Assembly: GCA_900756495.1 (NCBI GenBank)
Contig: CAAEKI010000102.1
Coordinates: forward strand, 1-30,842
DNA: 30,842 bases
Direction: 5' to 3'
DNA from: an uncultured Oscillospiraceae bacterium
GTDB taxonomy: Bacteria > Bacillota > Clostridia > Oscillospirales > Oscillospiraceae
Shown: one piece after another, positions 23,539 through 30,749 of the stretch
Layout: every line of letters begins with the position of its first letter
How positions within the stretch are numbered: the first letter of the stretch is position 1
Notes under the pieces: model-generated
The model's database searches: none
Seen by the model: only the letters and a program-made list of their open reading frames with translations
What the model was told of the DNA's origin: nothing
Made by a program: the position numbers and the translations under genes

Positions 23539-23907
23539 ATGAACAATGAAATGAAATTTGAAAAGAACGGCCTGCTCATTCCCAACGGTGCGCTGGAGGA
23601 ACTGGGCTTGGTGGGCATCTCCCTGTCTGCATGGCTGGGACAGGACCACATTCTGCTCATGCCGCAGGAAATGACAGCACTGCAGCTGCTGCACGCACTG
23701 GAGGGCTTATCTCGAGCCTCCGTAGAACTGCTGGGTGTGCTGCAAAAGGCGTGCAGGATGCCCTGCGCCGCCGGCTGTGAAAGGAACATGGAGGATATGG
23801 CGCAGGTGCCGGAGAATATTCGGCCCCTGCTTATGCTGAGTGGATGCTGTCCGTCCACACTGGCACAGCTTTTGGAGGAAGGAGACATTGTCTATGCTGC
23901 CGAGTGA
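23539..23907 (+). CDS. ICE-associated small hypothetical protein
   Basis: A 122-residue protein with an AGGAGG ribosome site before the ATG. The first 45 residues (MKFEKNGLLIPNGALEELGL) resemble in rhythm an AbrB-like swapped hairpin, but the match is too weak to call. The remainder is helical with several Cys (ACRMPCAAGC, SGCC). It follows the adenine methyltransferase by 12 bases, and its end overlaps the probable start of the DUF3849 gene. Function unknown. Confidence 0.65.
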   Translation: MNNEMKFEKNGLLIPNGALEELGLVGISLSAWLGQDHILLMPQEMTALQLLHALEGLSRASVELLGVLQKACRMPCAAGCERNMEDMAQVPENIRPLLMLSGCCPSTLAQLLEEGDIVYAAE

Positions 23908-24605
23908 GGCACTGTACCCCCTACACGGCCAAAGAGGCTCGGGAGCGGGGCGAGTTGGAGCTGTGGCGGGCTAACTTCCGCACCAACTGTGCCTGCGCCG
24001 GGGCCATAGAGCTGGCCATCCGCAAGGGCTTTGACGGGATGCATCTGGGCGCCGACTGCGTCAAAAGCGTTATTGACCAGTACGGCTACAAGCGGGTGGG
24101 CTTTGTGCTGGCCAACACTTTGCAGGAGCAGTCCTATGATGGACGCTACCACGAGACCAATAAGCAGTGGAGCCGCTCCATCTTCGTTCCCGAAGATGGA
24201 GGACACCGGCATACCTTCCTCATAAACAGCCATCCCGCCGTGTTGGACGGATTCGTCAGCGAATACCGGGCAGAGCTGGCAAAGCTGCACCTGTTTGGCG
24301 CAGAACACTGTGAATCCAATTCCGGAGAGCAGGACTTCACCGGCAGGGTGCTGATCCTGTCGCCGGACACGCTGCGGGAATCCTACTGGCAGCCGGAGAA
24401 TCAGCTGTGGCTGGCCCTGAGCGGCTTTGGCTGTCAGCCCCACGCCCGTGGCCGCTCGGTACTCTGCACCTGTTTGGGAGACGGCGAGACCACGAGGTGG
24501 AACCGCTCCGAGTTCGTAGGCATTATCCGTGACGAGTGCATCCCTGACTGGGCAGCGGAAAAATTGGCCGAGCTGCGGCACGGGATACATGAAATGACAA
24601 TGTAA
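23894..24605 (+). pseudogene. DUF3849-domain protein with a frameshift near its start
   Basis: Most of the gene reads in one frame: YTAKEARERGELELWRANF, a Cys-containing helix, GFDGMHLGADCVKSV, RVGFVLANTLQEQSYDGRY and NSHPAVLDGFVSEY are the order of the DUF3849 domain of clostridial ICEs. The C-terminal part (RSVLCTCLGDGETTRWNR) is unassigned. The natural start, ATG at 23894 with AAGGAG nine bases upstream, is in another frame. Removing one C from the C5 run at 23917-23921 joins them as MLPSEALYPYTAKEARERG. In the given sequence only a GTG at 23904 without ribosome site opens the main frame (234 residues). A true mutation, a slippery start or a sequencing error are all possible. Confidence 0.65.
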
Positions 24606-24617
24606 GGAGGACGCAAA

Positions 24618-24959
24618 ATGAAAACTGCAAAGCGTATCATGCTCATGCTGAGCATCACGGCGCTGCTGTGCTGCCTGCTGTCTGTGGCGGCCTTTGCCGC
24701 AGGCAGCGGCGATGTGGCGGGTGCGGTGGAGAGCACCTGGACGGCAGCGTCCGGGCAAATCAAGTCGGTGGTCAACAAGGTGGTTTTTCCCGCTATTGAC
24801 ATGATTCTGGCTATTTTCTTCTTCGTGAAGCTGGGGACGGCGTATTTTGACTATCGGAAAACAGGACAATTTGAATGGACGGCTCCGGCTATCCTGTTTG
24901 CATGTCTGGTCTTTACGCTGACGGCACCGCTGTATATTTGGGGGATCATCGGGGTATAA
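24618..24959 (+). CDS. DUF3852, VirB2/TrbC-like conjugative pilin-type protein
   Basis: A 113-residue protein with a signal peptide (ending VAAFAA near residue 28) and two hydrophobic helices separated by a short polar loop (KLGTAYFDYRKTGQFEW). Length, layout and the sequence VVNKVVFPAIDMILAIFFFVKLG match DUF3852, the VirB2/TrbC-like subunit of clostridial ICE type IV secretion systems. It would form the pilus-like or channel part at the membrane. TAAGGAGG lies before the ATG. In related elements a TrbL-type gene follows directly; here a toxin-antitoxin unit of about 700 bases intervenes. Confidence 0.8.
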   Translation: MKTAKRIMLMLSITALLCCLLSVAAFAAGSGDVAGAVESTWTAASGQIKSVVNKVVFPAIDMILAIFFFVKLGTAYFDYRKTGQFEWTAPAILFACLVFTLTAPLYIWGIIGV

Positions 24960-24980
24960 CGGCGCAAGTCAATATTCCTC

Positions 24981-25008
24981 TTGCATAATAGCAGTTTAAT
25001 GGTATAAT
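24981..25008 (+). promoter_or_regulatory. Sigma-A promoter of the toxin-antitoxin pair
   Basis: TTGCAT (24981-24986), a 16-base spacer, and consensus TATAAT (25003-25008). The antitoxin ATG lies 35 bases further with AAGGAGAG between. AT-rich DNA around it (ATAATATAGTTATAA) could hold the operator for antitoxin autoregulation. Confidence 0.75.
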
Positions 25009-25042
25009 ATAGTTATAAAGCTGCTATGTAAGGAGAGCGAAT

Positions 25043-25324
25043 ATGTATATCAAGCCAAGTGCCGCCATTCGGCAGAACTATAATGATATTGCGGAGCTGT
25101 GTAAAATGACCGGTGAACCTGTTTACCTGACCAAAAACGGCGAGGGCGATCTGGTAGTCATGGACATCGAGGCGTTTACCCATCGGGAAAAGATGCTGAA
25201 GCTGCGGGAAGAATTGCTTGCCGTGGAGGAAGATCGCCTGCACGGCGCTGTGGATCATTCCGTAGATGAGGTGGCCGCCATGATGGAGGTGGCGATCCAG
25301 GAGGTACGCCATGCCGGAGCATGA
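25043..25324 (+). CDS. Phd/YefM-type antitoxin
   Basis: A 93-residue protein starting MYIKPSAAIRQNYNDIAELC, the N-terminal DNA-binding pattern of the Phd/YefM family, followed by GEPVYLTKNGEGDLVVMDIEAF, its hallmark strand-loop-strand. The C-terminal helix region (DHSVDEVAAMMEVAIQEV) would wrap the toxin. It would bind its own promoter and neutralise the ParE/RelE-type toxin encoded next, with which it overlaps by 14 bases. The unit has its own promoter, so it can act independently of the conjugation genes. Confidence 0.88.
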   Translation: MYIKPSAAIRQNYNDIAELCKMTGEPVYLTKNGEGDLVVMDIEAFTHREKMLKLREELLAVEEDRLHGAVDHSVDEVAAMMEVAIQEVRHAGA

Positions 25325-25631
25325 AGCGTATCGAGTGATCGTCTCGAAGCGGGCCGCCCAGCAGTTGGTGGAGCATGCGGCATTTGCCGCAAGGCTGGAT
25401 GAAAAATTGGCGCACAAACTGGTTTCCGATTTTCGTCAGGCGGCAGTCTCTTTGGAACGATTTCCGTTTCGCAATCCTGTGCTGCGTTCCGAGGTTTTTA
25501 CGGTCGAGAAGTATCGCAAGCTCATCTTTGACAAATACCACATTTTGCTGTATCAAGTAAAAGATCAGGTGGTCTATGTGGAGTATGTGATCGATGGGCG
25601 GCAGGATTATCAATGGCTGCTCACTCCGTGA
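25311..25631 (+). CDS. ParE/RelE-superfamily toxin
   Basis: A 106-residue basic protein with the ParE/RelE fold pattern: YRVIVSKRAAQQLVEHAAF, a two-helix region, then RFPFRNPVLRSEVFTVEKYRKLIFDKYHILLYQV, and the final strand VVYVEYVIDGRQDY. The (Y/F)RKLIFDKYHILY-type core is typical of ParE-like plasmid stabilisation toxins, which poison gyrase; RelE-like mRNA cleavage cannot be excluded. The ATG lies inside the antitoxin gene, 14 bases before its stop, ensuring antitoxin is made first. Together they would keep the ICE in the population. Confidence 0.85.
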   Translation: MPEHEAYRVIVSKRAAQQLVEHAAFAARLDEKLAHKLVSDFRQAAVSLERFPFRNPVLRSEVFTVEKYRKLIFDKYHILLYQVKDQVVYVEYVIDGRQDYQWLLTP

Positions 25632-25690
25632 AAGGCCAAGGGCGTTGGAAACAAAATGAAACTGTGACCAAAAAAACGAATATAGACAGA

Positions 25691-25720
25691 AGCACTCTGC
25701 TGGATCAGTAGAGTGCTTTT
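25691..25720 (+). terminator. Intrinsic terminator before the TrbL-like gene
   Basis: An 8-bp stem (AGCACTCT with AGAGTGCT) and an 11-base loop, whose final T starts a run of five (25717-25721). GGGAGG of the next gene starts eight bases later. Confidence 0.8.
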
Positions 25721-25741
25721 TACATTCTGGGAGGTGATTCA

Positions 25742-26632
25742 TTGTTTATATGGGACTTTGTAGCGGACAAAATACTGGGCCAGATCGTGGACTGGTTTTA
25801 CAGTCAGGTGGTTGGTTTTCTCGGGAATTTCTTTTCGGAGATGGGCAGCATGGGCGCTGAGCTCTTCGAGATGCACTGGGTGCAGAGCGTGGTGCTGTTT
25901 TTCTCCTATTTGGGCTGGGCCCTGTTTGCCACGGGACTGGTGGTGGCTGTGTTTGAATGCGGCATCGAGTATTCCGCTGGGCGGGACAATGTGAAAGAGA
26001 CGGCGCTGAATGTCCTTAAGGGCTTTCTGGCCGTCTCTCTTTTTACCCAGGTGCCGGTACGGCTCTATTCTTTGGCAATTTCCTTGCAGGGCACCTTGAC
26101 GGCGGGCATCACCGGCTTTGGGTCCACCAGCATCGGGGATGCGGCAAAGGCGGTGCTGGCAGATCTTGAAAACCTGGAAAGCCTAACGGAGTCCACCTAT
26201 CCCCTGCGGGGCTTTGGGCGGGAGACCAGCGGGCTTATGGTTCTTTTCTGTCTTATCCTCATGGCCTATGCGGTCATTAAGGTGTTTTTCAGCAATCTGA
26301 AGCGCGGCGGTATTTTGCTGATTCAAATTGCCGTGGGGAGCCTTTATATGTTCTCCGTGCCCAGGGGATATGGAGACGGATTCGTCCAGTGGTGCAAACA
26401 GGTCATTGGCCTGTGTCTCACGGCTTTCTTGCAGGCCACCATCCTTGTGGCCGGGCTGATGGTGTTCAAAGACCACGCCCTGCTGGGCTTGGGACTCATG
26501 CTCTCTGCTGGGGAAATTCCCCGCATCGCTGGGGCCTTTGGGCTGGACACCACCACGAAGGCCAATCTTACCTCGGCGGTTTACACAGCTCAGAGCGCCG
26601 TCAATATTGCCCGGACGGTGGCGGCCAAATGA
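25742..26632 (+). CDS. TrbL/VirB6-like conjugal transfer membrane protein
   Basis: A 296-residue polytopic membrane protein with about six to seven hydrophobic segments and a final amphipathic part (LTSAVYTAQSAVNIARTVAAK). The layout and segments such as WALFATGLVVAVFECGIEY and IQIAVGSLYMFSVPRGY fit the TrbL/VirB6-like inner-membrane channel component of clostridial ICE type IV secretion. It would form the membrane channel together with VirB3/B4/B8-type proteins, which must lie to the right of the window. The start is TTG at 25742, seven bases after GGGAGG. Its stop overlaps the methyltransferase start (ATGA). Confidence 0.8.
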   Translation: MFIWDFVADKILGQIVDWFYSQVVGFLGNFFSEMGSMGAELFEMHWVQSVVLFFSYLGWALFATGLVVAVFECGIEYSAGRDNVKETALNVLKGFLAVSLFTQVPVRLYSLAISLQGTLTAGITGFGSTSIGDAAKAVLADLENLESLTESTYPLRGFGRETSGLMVLFCLILMAYAVIKVFFSNLKRGGILLIQIAVGSLYMFSVPRGYGDGFVQWCKQVIGLCLTAFLQATILVAGLMVFKDHALLGLGLMLSAGEIPRIAGAFGLDTTTKANLTSAVYTAQSAVNIARTVAAK

Positions 26633-27010
26633 GGTGCATTACTATGGGCAGCCTGTTTGACGGCATTGGCGGCTTTCCGCTGGCGGCTATACACAACGGT
26701 ATCATCCCCCTATGGGTCAGCGAGATCGAGCCGTTTCCCATTCGAGTCACGCAGCAGCGGCTGCCGGGGATGCTGCATTATGGAGATATTACGAAGCTGG
26801 ATGGGGCCATGCTGCCGCCGGTGGATATCATCTGCGGCGGCAGCCCGTGTCAGGATCTGTCCGTAGCCGGAGCCAGGGCCGGGCTGGCCGGAGAGCGCTC
26901 CGGCCTCTTCACGGAACAGACCCGCATCGTAAAGGAGATGAGAGATGCAGACAGATCACGAGGCCGGGCAGGTATCCATATTCGGCCCCGATTTATGGTA
27001 TGGGAAAATG
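26629..27010 (+). pseudogene. Cytosine-5 DNA methyltransferase, 5' exon
   Basis: The first 127 codons of a C5-cytosine methyltransferase: motif I FDGIGGF (10-16), then the catalytic PCQ loop GGSPCQDLSVAG with Cys74, then RPRFMVWEN. The frame stops within the next few codons because a group II intron starts after the first base of the Val codon of the ENV motif. Glu126 of ENV is in this exon. Joining 27010 to 29737 restores EN-V-PGAF in frame, so splicing could rebuild the message. ATG 26629 overlaps the previous stop; ATG 26644 (MGSLFDGIGG) is an alternative with GAGGTG upstream. Confidence 0.85.
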
Positions 27011-27708
27011 GTGCGACACGTTCCTGACTGAAAAGGTCAGGCGCAAGAATGAAAGGATGGTGAAAAAACACTTGCAGAACTAATGGCCTGATGGGTGGAA
27101 TGATGGGGTAACGCCCTGAAACGCCCACACTGATACTCCGACTGGCGCAGATGAAGCAAATAAATCTGTGTCAGAAGCTCGGTAAAGTCGGCAGAGAGCA
27201 ACCGTACATCATAATCAATGATACGAAACCTGTCCAGAGGTGGACGATGTTGCCTATATGCCGGGTGTCTCATGCTCATGGTGAGAATGTGTGCAGAACA
27301 CTGACGAGCTTCCGAATGTAAGGGTCTAAACCCAGAATGTGTCGAAAGGCACTACCCGCCATAGCGGGGTGTCCGTGGATGAGTAAAAGTCGTTTTTATG
27401 AAAATCCATATACTGTTATAGGCAGTAAGGCGAAAGCTGGACACAGGCTCAAAGGGAGCACCTAAAAGCATGAAATGATAGGGCCATTGGAACGTGGAAA
27501 GCTGGGAGCGTGGAGACTGTTGCAGTCAGAGAAACGCTGGGCGGGAATGCATAATCGCCCTTTATCCCAGTGAGAGTAGAGGCACAGTACCGTAGAAATC
27601 ATGGAAACATGATGGAGGGATAGCCTCAAGTCGAGATAACAGTTAAATTTGAAAACACAATAAACACAGCTTCGAATATGACAAAGAAAATCCGCTGAAA
27701 AGGAGTGG

Positions 27709-29589
27709 ATGCCTGTGTTGACTTCGGAGCGGAAGAAACCCAAGAGAAGCAAAATCCGTTATGCGGAGTATTACGACCTGCAAAAGATTTTGGACAGTCT
27801 GTATGCCGATAGCTTAAAAGGCAAAGTGTTTGTTCACCTTATGGAACTCATTTCCAGTGAGGAAAATATTAGAATGGCATATCGGACAATCAAAGGAAAC
27901 ACAGGGAGCAGTACCGCAGGAGTAGATAAGCGCACCATACAAGACCTTGCCAAATTGAACGAGGAAAAATATGTGGCGCTGATTCAAAAGCAGTTTAAGA
28001 GCTATCACCCCCGCCCTGTCCGCAGGGTGGAAATCCCAAAACCAAACGGGAAAACCCGCCCCCTTGGAATCCCGACCATTGTAGACCGCATCGTGCAGCA
28101 ATGTGTCCTGCAAGTCTTGGAGCCAATCTGTGAAGCAAAATTTTATGACCATTCCTATGGCTTTAGACCGAATCGCTCCACAGAACATGCCATCGCCAGA
28201 TGTGACCAGCTAATACAGCTATCGCACCTGTATTATGTTGTGGACATCGATATAAAAGGCTTCTTTGACAATGTAAACCACACAAAGCTGATTCAACAGA
28301 TGTGGGAAATGGGAATTCAGGATAAACGGCTTCTGTGCATTATTCGGGAAATGCTGAAAGCCCCAATCGTGTTGTCTAACGGAGAAATTCTCCACCCAAG
28401 TAAAGGGACACCGCAAGGCGGTATTCTCTCTCCACTGTTGTCCAACATTGTTCTCAATGAACTGGACTGGTGGATAGCGTCGCAGTGGGAATGGATGCCG
28501 ATGCACGGCAACGCAAAATATACTCGTCTCAACGCAAATGGCAGCATCAACCGTGGCTATCAGTACCGATTGCTGCGTGAAAGCAACCTAAAGCCTGTAT
28601 TCATCGTTCGATATGCCGACGATTTCAAGCTGTTCTGTCGAAACCGCAAAGACGCATTTTGTTTATATGCGGCAACAACGCAATGGCTAAAGGAGCGGTT
28701 AAAACTGGACATCAGCCCAGAAAAATCTAAGGTGGTGAACCTAAAGCGCCACTATTCGGAATATCTGGGATTCAAGATGAAAGCACAGCGCAAGGGAGAT
28801 AAGTATGTCGTTCGGTCTCACATGAGCGATAAAGCGCAGAAAAGGGTAAAAGACCAACTGGCGAAGTGTATTAAGGAAATTCAACATCCGAAAAGCGAGC
28901 AAGACCAGCGTAAGCAAATCTTCCGTTACAACTCCATCGTAATTGGAATGCACAATTATTATCGTGTTGCTACCTGCGTCAATCTGGACTTCTCGCCCAT
29001 TGCATTCGCCATCGGCAAGCAAATGAAAAACCGTTTGGGTAAGCAGGGACTAAGCAAACAGGGTAAATTAGAAAAGGGCTACATCAAGAGTAAATACGGC
29101 AACAGCAGCCAAATTCGCTTTCTGAAAGGACATCCGCTTATACCTGCAGGATATATCCGGCATAAGAACCCATTGGGGAAAAAACGGAGCATCAATCGCT
29201 ACACAGAGAGTGGACGAGAGGAAATTCATCGGATGCTTGGTGTCAATATTGAAATTCTCACATGGCTGATGCGTAATCCGAGGCTGGGGCAGTCTGTGGA
29301 GTATGCGGACAACCGTATTTCCCTATATGCGGCACAGTATGGAAAATGCGCTGTTACAGGCAGAACGCTCGCACTCCATGAAATTCACTGCCATCACAAG
29401 CGGCCTAAGTCGGCAGGCGGAACAGATGCCTACGCAAATCTTGTTATAGTCAGTGAGGCTATCCATCAACTTGTTCATGCCACTGATGAAAAGACCATTT
29501 CCCGTCTGCTCCAAACCCTGCGGCTGGATGATCAACAGCGAAATAAGCTCAACAAACTGCGAAAACAAGCAAATCTGAACGCAATCTAA
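27709..29589 (+). CDS. ltrA: Group II intron reverse transcriptase/maturase with HNH endonuclease
   Basis: A 626-residue multifunctional protein. The reverse transcriptase domain covers about residues 50-360: RPLGIPTIVDRIVQ, FYDHSYGFRPNRS, DIDIKGFFDNV, GTPQGG (233-238) and the catalytic YADD (302-305). Domain X (maturase) follows to about residue 450 (HNYYRVAT). An HNH endonuclease closes it (KCAVTGRTLALHEIHCHHKRP, then AYANLVIV). It splices the intron RNA and copies it into DNA target sites. The AGGAG ribosome site ends only three bases before the ATG, so GTG at 27715 may be the true start. All catalytic motifs are intact. Confidence 0.93.
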   Translation: MPVLTSERKKPKRSKIRYAEYYDLQKILDSLYADSLKGKVFVHLMELISSEENIRMAYRTIKGNTGSSTAGVDKRTIQDLAKLNEEKYVALIQKQFKSYHPRPVRRVEIPKPNGKTRPLGIPTIVDRIVQQCVLQVLEPICEAKFYDHSYGFRPNRSTEHAIARCDQLIQLSHLYYVVDIDIKGFFDNVNHTKLIQQMWEMGIQDKRLLCIIREMLKAPIVLSNGEILHPSKGTPQGGILSPLLSNIVLNELDWWIASQWEWMPMHGNAKYTRLNANGSINRGYQYRLLRESNLKPVFIVRYADDFKLFCRNRKDAFCLYAATTQWLKERLKLDISPEKSKVVNLKRHYSEYLGFKMKAQRKGDKYVVRSHMSDKAQKRVKDQLAKCIKEIQHPKSEQDQRKQIFRYNSIVIGMHNYYRVATCVNLDFSPIAFAIGKQMKNRLGKQGLSKQGKLEKGYIKSKYGNSSQIRFLKGHPLIPAGYIRHKNPLGKKRSINRYTESGREEIHRMLGVNIEILTWLMRNPRLGQSVEYADNRISLYAAQYGKCAVTGRTLALHEIHCHHKRPKSAGGTDAYANLVIVSEAIHQLVHATDEKTISRLLQTLRLDDQQRNKLNKLRKQANLNAI

Positions 29590-29650
29590 AACCATCTACC
29601 CGCAACGAAGTGTGTAAATTGTGTTTGAAACAAAATGCTGTTATCCCGAT

Positions 29651-29691
29651 GGAACGCCGTGTGAGGGGAAACTCTCATGCACGGTGTGGAG
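29651..29691 (+). other. Group II intron domain V
   Basis: The hairpin begins GGAACGCCGTGTGAG and closes through a GGAAAC loop with CTCATGCACGGTGT. It has the two-base bulge on the 3' side that defines domain V, the catalytic core of the ribozyme. The triad region reads CGC rather than the common AGC. Confidence 0.8.
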
Positions 29692-29736
29692 TGGGGGAAA
29701 ATCCAGAGGTTGCCTCAAAGGATTACCTATCACTAT

Positions 29737-30717
29737 TGCCCGGAGCATTCAGCAGCAACAAAGGGCGAGACTTCGCGGCAGTCCTTGAAGAGATCATCCG
29801 CATCGCAGAGCCGGAAGCCCCCGATATTGATGTGCCTGAAAAAGGCTGGCCAACTTGGGGGGGCTACCACGATGAGGTGGGAGGACGATGGAGCGTGGCG
29901 TGGCGAGTGCATGACGCGCAATACTGGGGAGTCCCCCAACGCCGCCGTCGTATCTCGGTTGTCGCAGATTTTGGAGGCGACACCGCAGGAGAAATACTCT
30001 TTGAGCGCAAAAGCGTGTCAGGGCATCCTGCGGAGAGCGGAACGGCGGGGGAAGGACTTGCCGGATCTGCTCAAGACGGTGCTTCTTATGCAGTCCGGAT
30101 CAGGGGGGGGCTGTGACGGAGGAGGAAAGGGAGCCTTAGTCCAGACGGAGAAAAGCGGGACGCTTGGGACAGGGAATGACCAGACGATTTTCTGTTTGCA
30201 AGGAAACGCAATCGACCGTGCCGACACGACAGGATGCAACGGCAAGGGATGGCGTGAGGATACGTGCTATACGGTGAATACCATAGATCGCCCTGCGGTG
30301 TGCGCGGGGTTTAAGCTGGGCAACAGCGAACAGTCCCGGAGCATCGGCTACGCCGAGGAACAGTCCCCCACGCTGAACGCAGAGTGCGGCGGGAACAAAC
30401 CGGCGGTGCTATGCCTGAACGATCAAGGCGGGAATGTGATGGGCGTGAGCCATGATGTTTCCGGCACGCTGAGAGCACAGGAGCATGGGCGCCAGCCCAC
30501 CGTGCTGGATATGAGCCACGCCTGCGACGTCATCCGGGACTGCGGCGAGGTCGCACCAAGCTTGCAAGCACGCATGGGGGCGGTGGGAAACAATGTGCCG
30601 CTGGTGGAGCAGGAACCTGTGATCTGCATTACGGGAAATGCCATAGACCGCCAGCCACAGAACGGCGGGAACGGCATCGGATACCAGCAGGACATCGCCT
30701 ATACCCTGACTGCCACG
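29737..30717 (+). pseudogene. Cytosine-5 DNA methyltransferase, 3' exon, frameshifted and interrupted
   Basis: After the intron the frame continues PGAFSSNKGRDFAAVLEEI and reaches WGVPQRRRRISVVADF (motif VIII). It then ends at a TGA just after a G8 run (30103-30110). With seven G the frame continues as RGGCDGGGKGALVQTEKSGTLG and stays open to 30747, as in related ICE methyltransferases. The part beyond the run would hold target recognition and motifs IX-X, so the current reading lacks them. At 30718 a palindrome and unrelated DNA break the gene after YTLTATD. The gene as given cannot make a full enzyme. Confidence 0.8.
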
Positions 30718-30749
30718 GATCACTTATCTGGATATCCAGATAAGTGATC
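30718..30749. repeat. Perfect 32-bp palindrome
   Basis: GATCACTTATCTGGAT is followed directly by its exact reverse complement with no loop, centred on GGATATCC. It marks the point where the methyltransferase reading frame is lost (stop at 30745). It is probably the end or insertion site of another mobile element, or a recombination site; a fold-back assembly artefact is also possible. Confidence 0.85.

Larger units (their letters stand above)
27011..29736 (+). mobile_element. Group II intron inside the cytosine methyltransferase gene
   Basis: The intron starts with GTGCG at 27011 and ends with AT at 29735-29736, both as in group II introns (GUGYG...AY). A domain V hairpin lies at 29651-29691, and the segment to 29736 fits domain VI with CTATCAC as branch region. 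The ORF for the maturase lies in the domain IV position. The 700 bases before it are structured, as expected for domains I-III. Borders are supported by exact restoration of the methyltransferase frame. Orientation is the same as the host gene, so splicing is possible. Base composition is clearly more AT-rich than the neighbours. Confidence 0.9.

Noticed and set aside
29677..30110. The first part of the plus-strand frame running to 30747, read as an independent protein
   Set aside because: Before the G8 tract this frame is out of phase with the methyltransferase exon, which matches the family in the other frame; only the part after the tract is real coding sequence.
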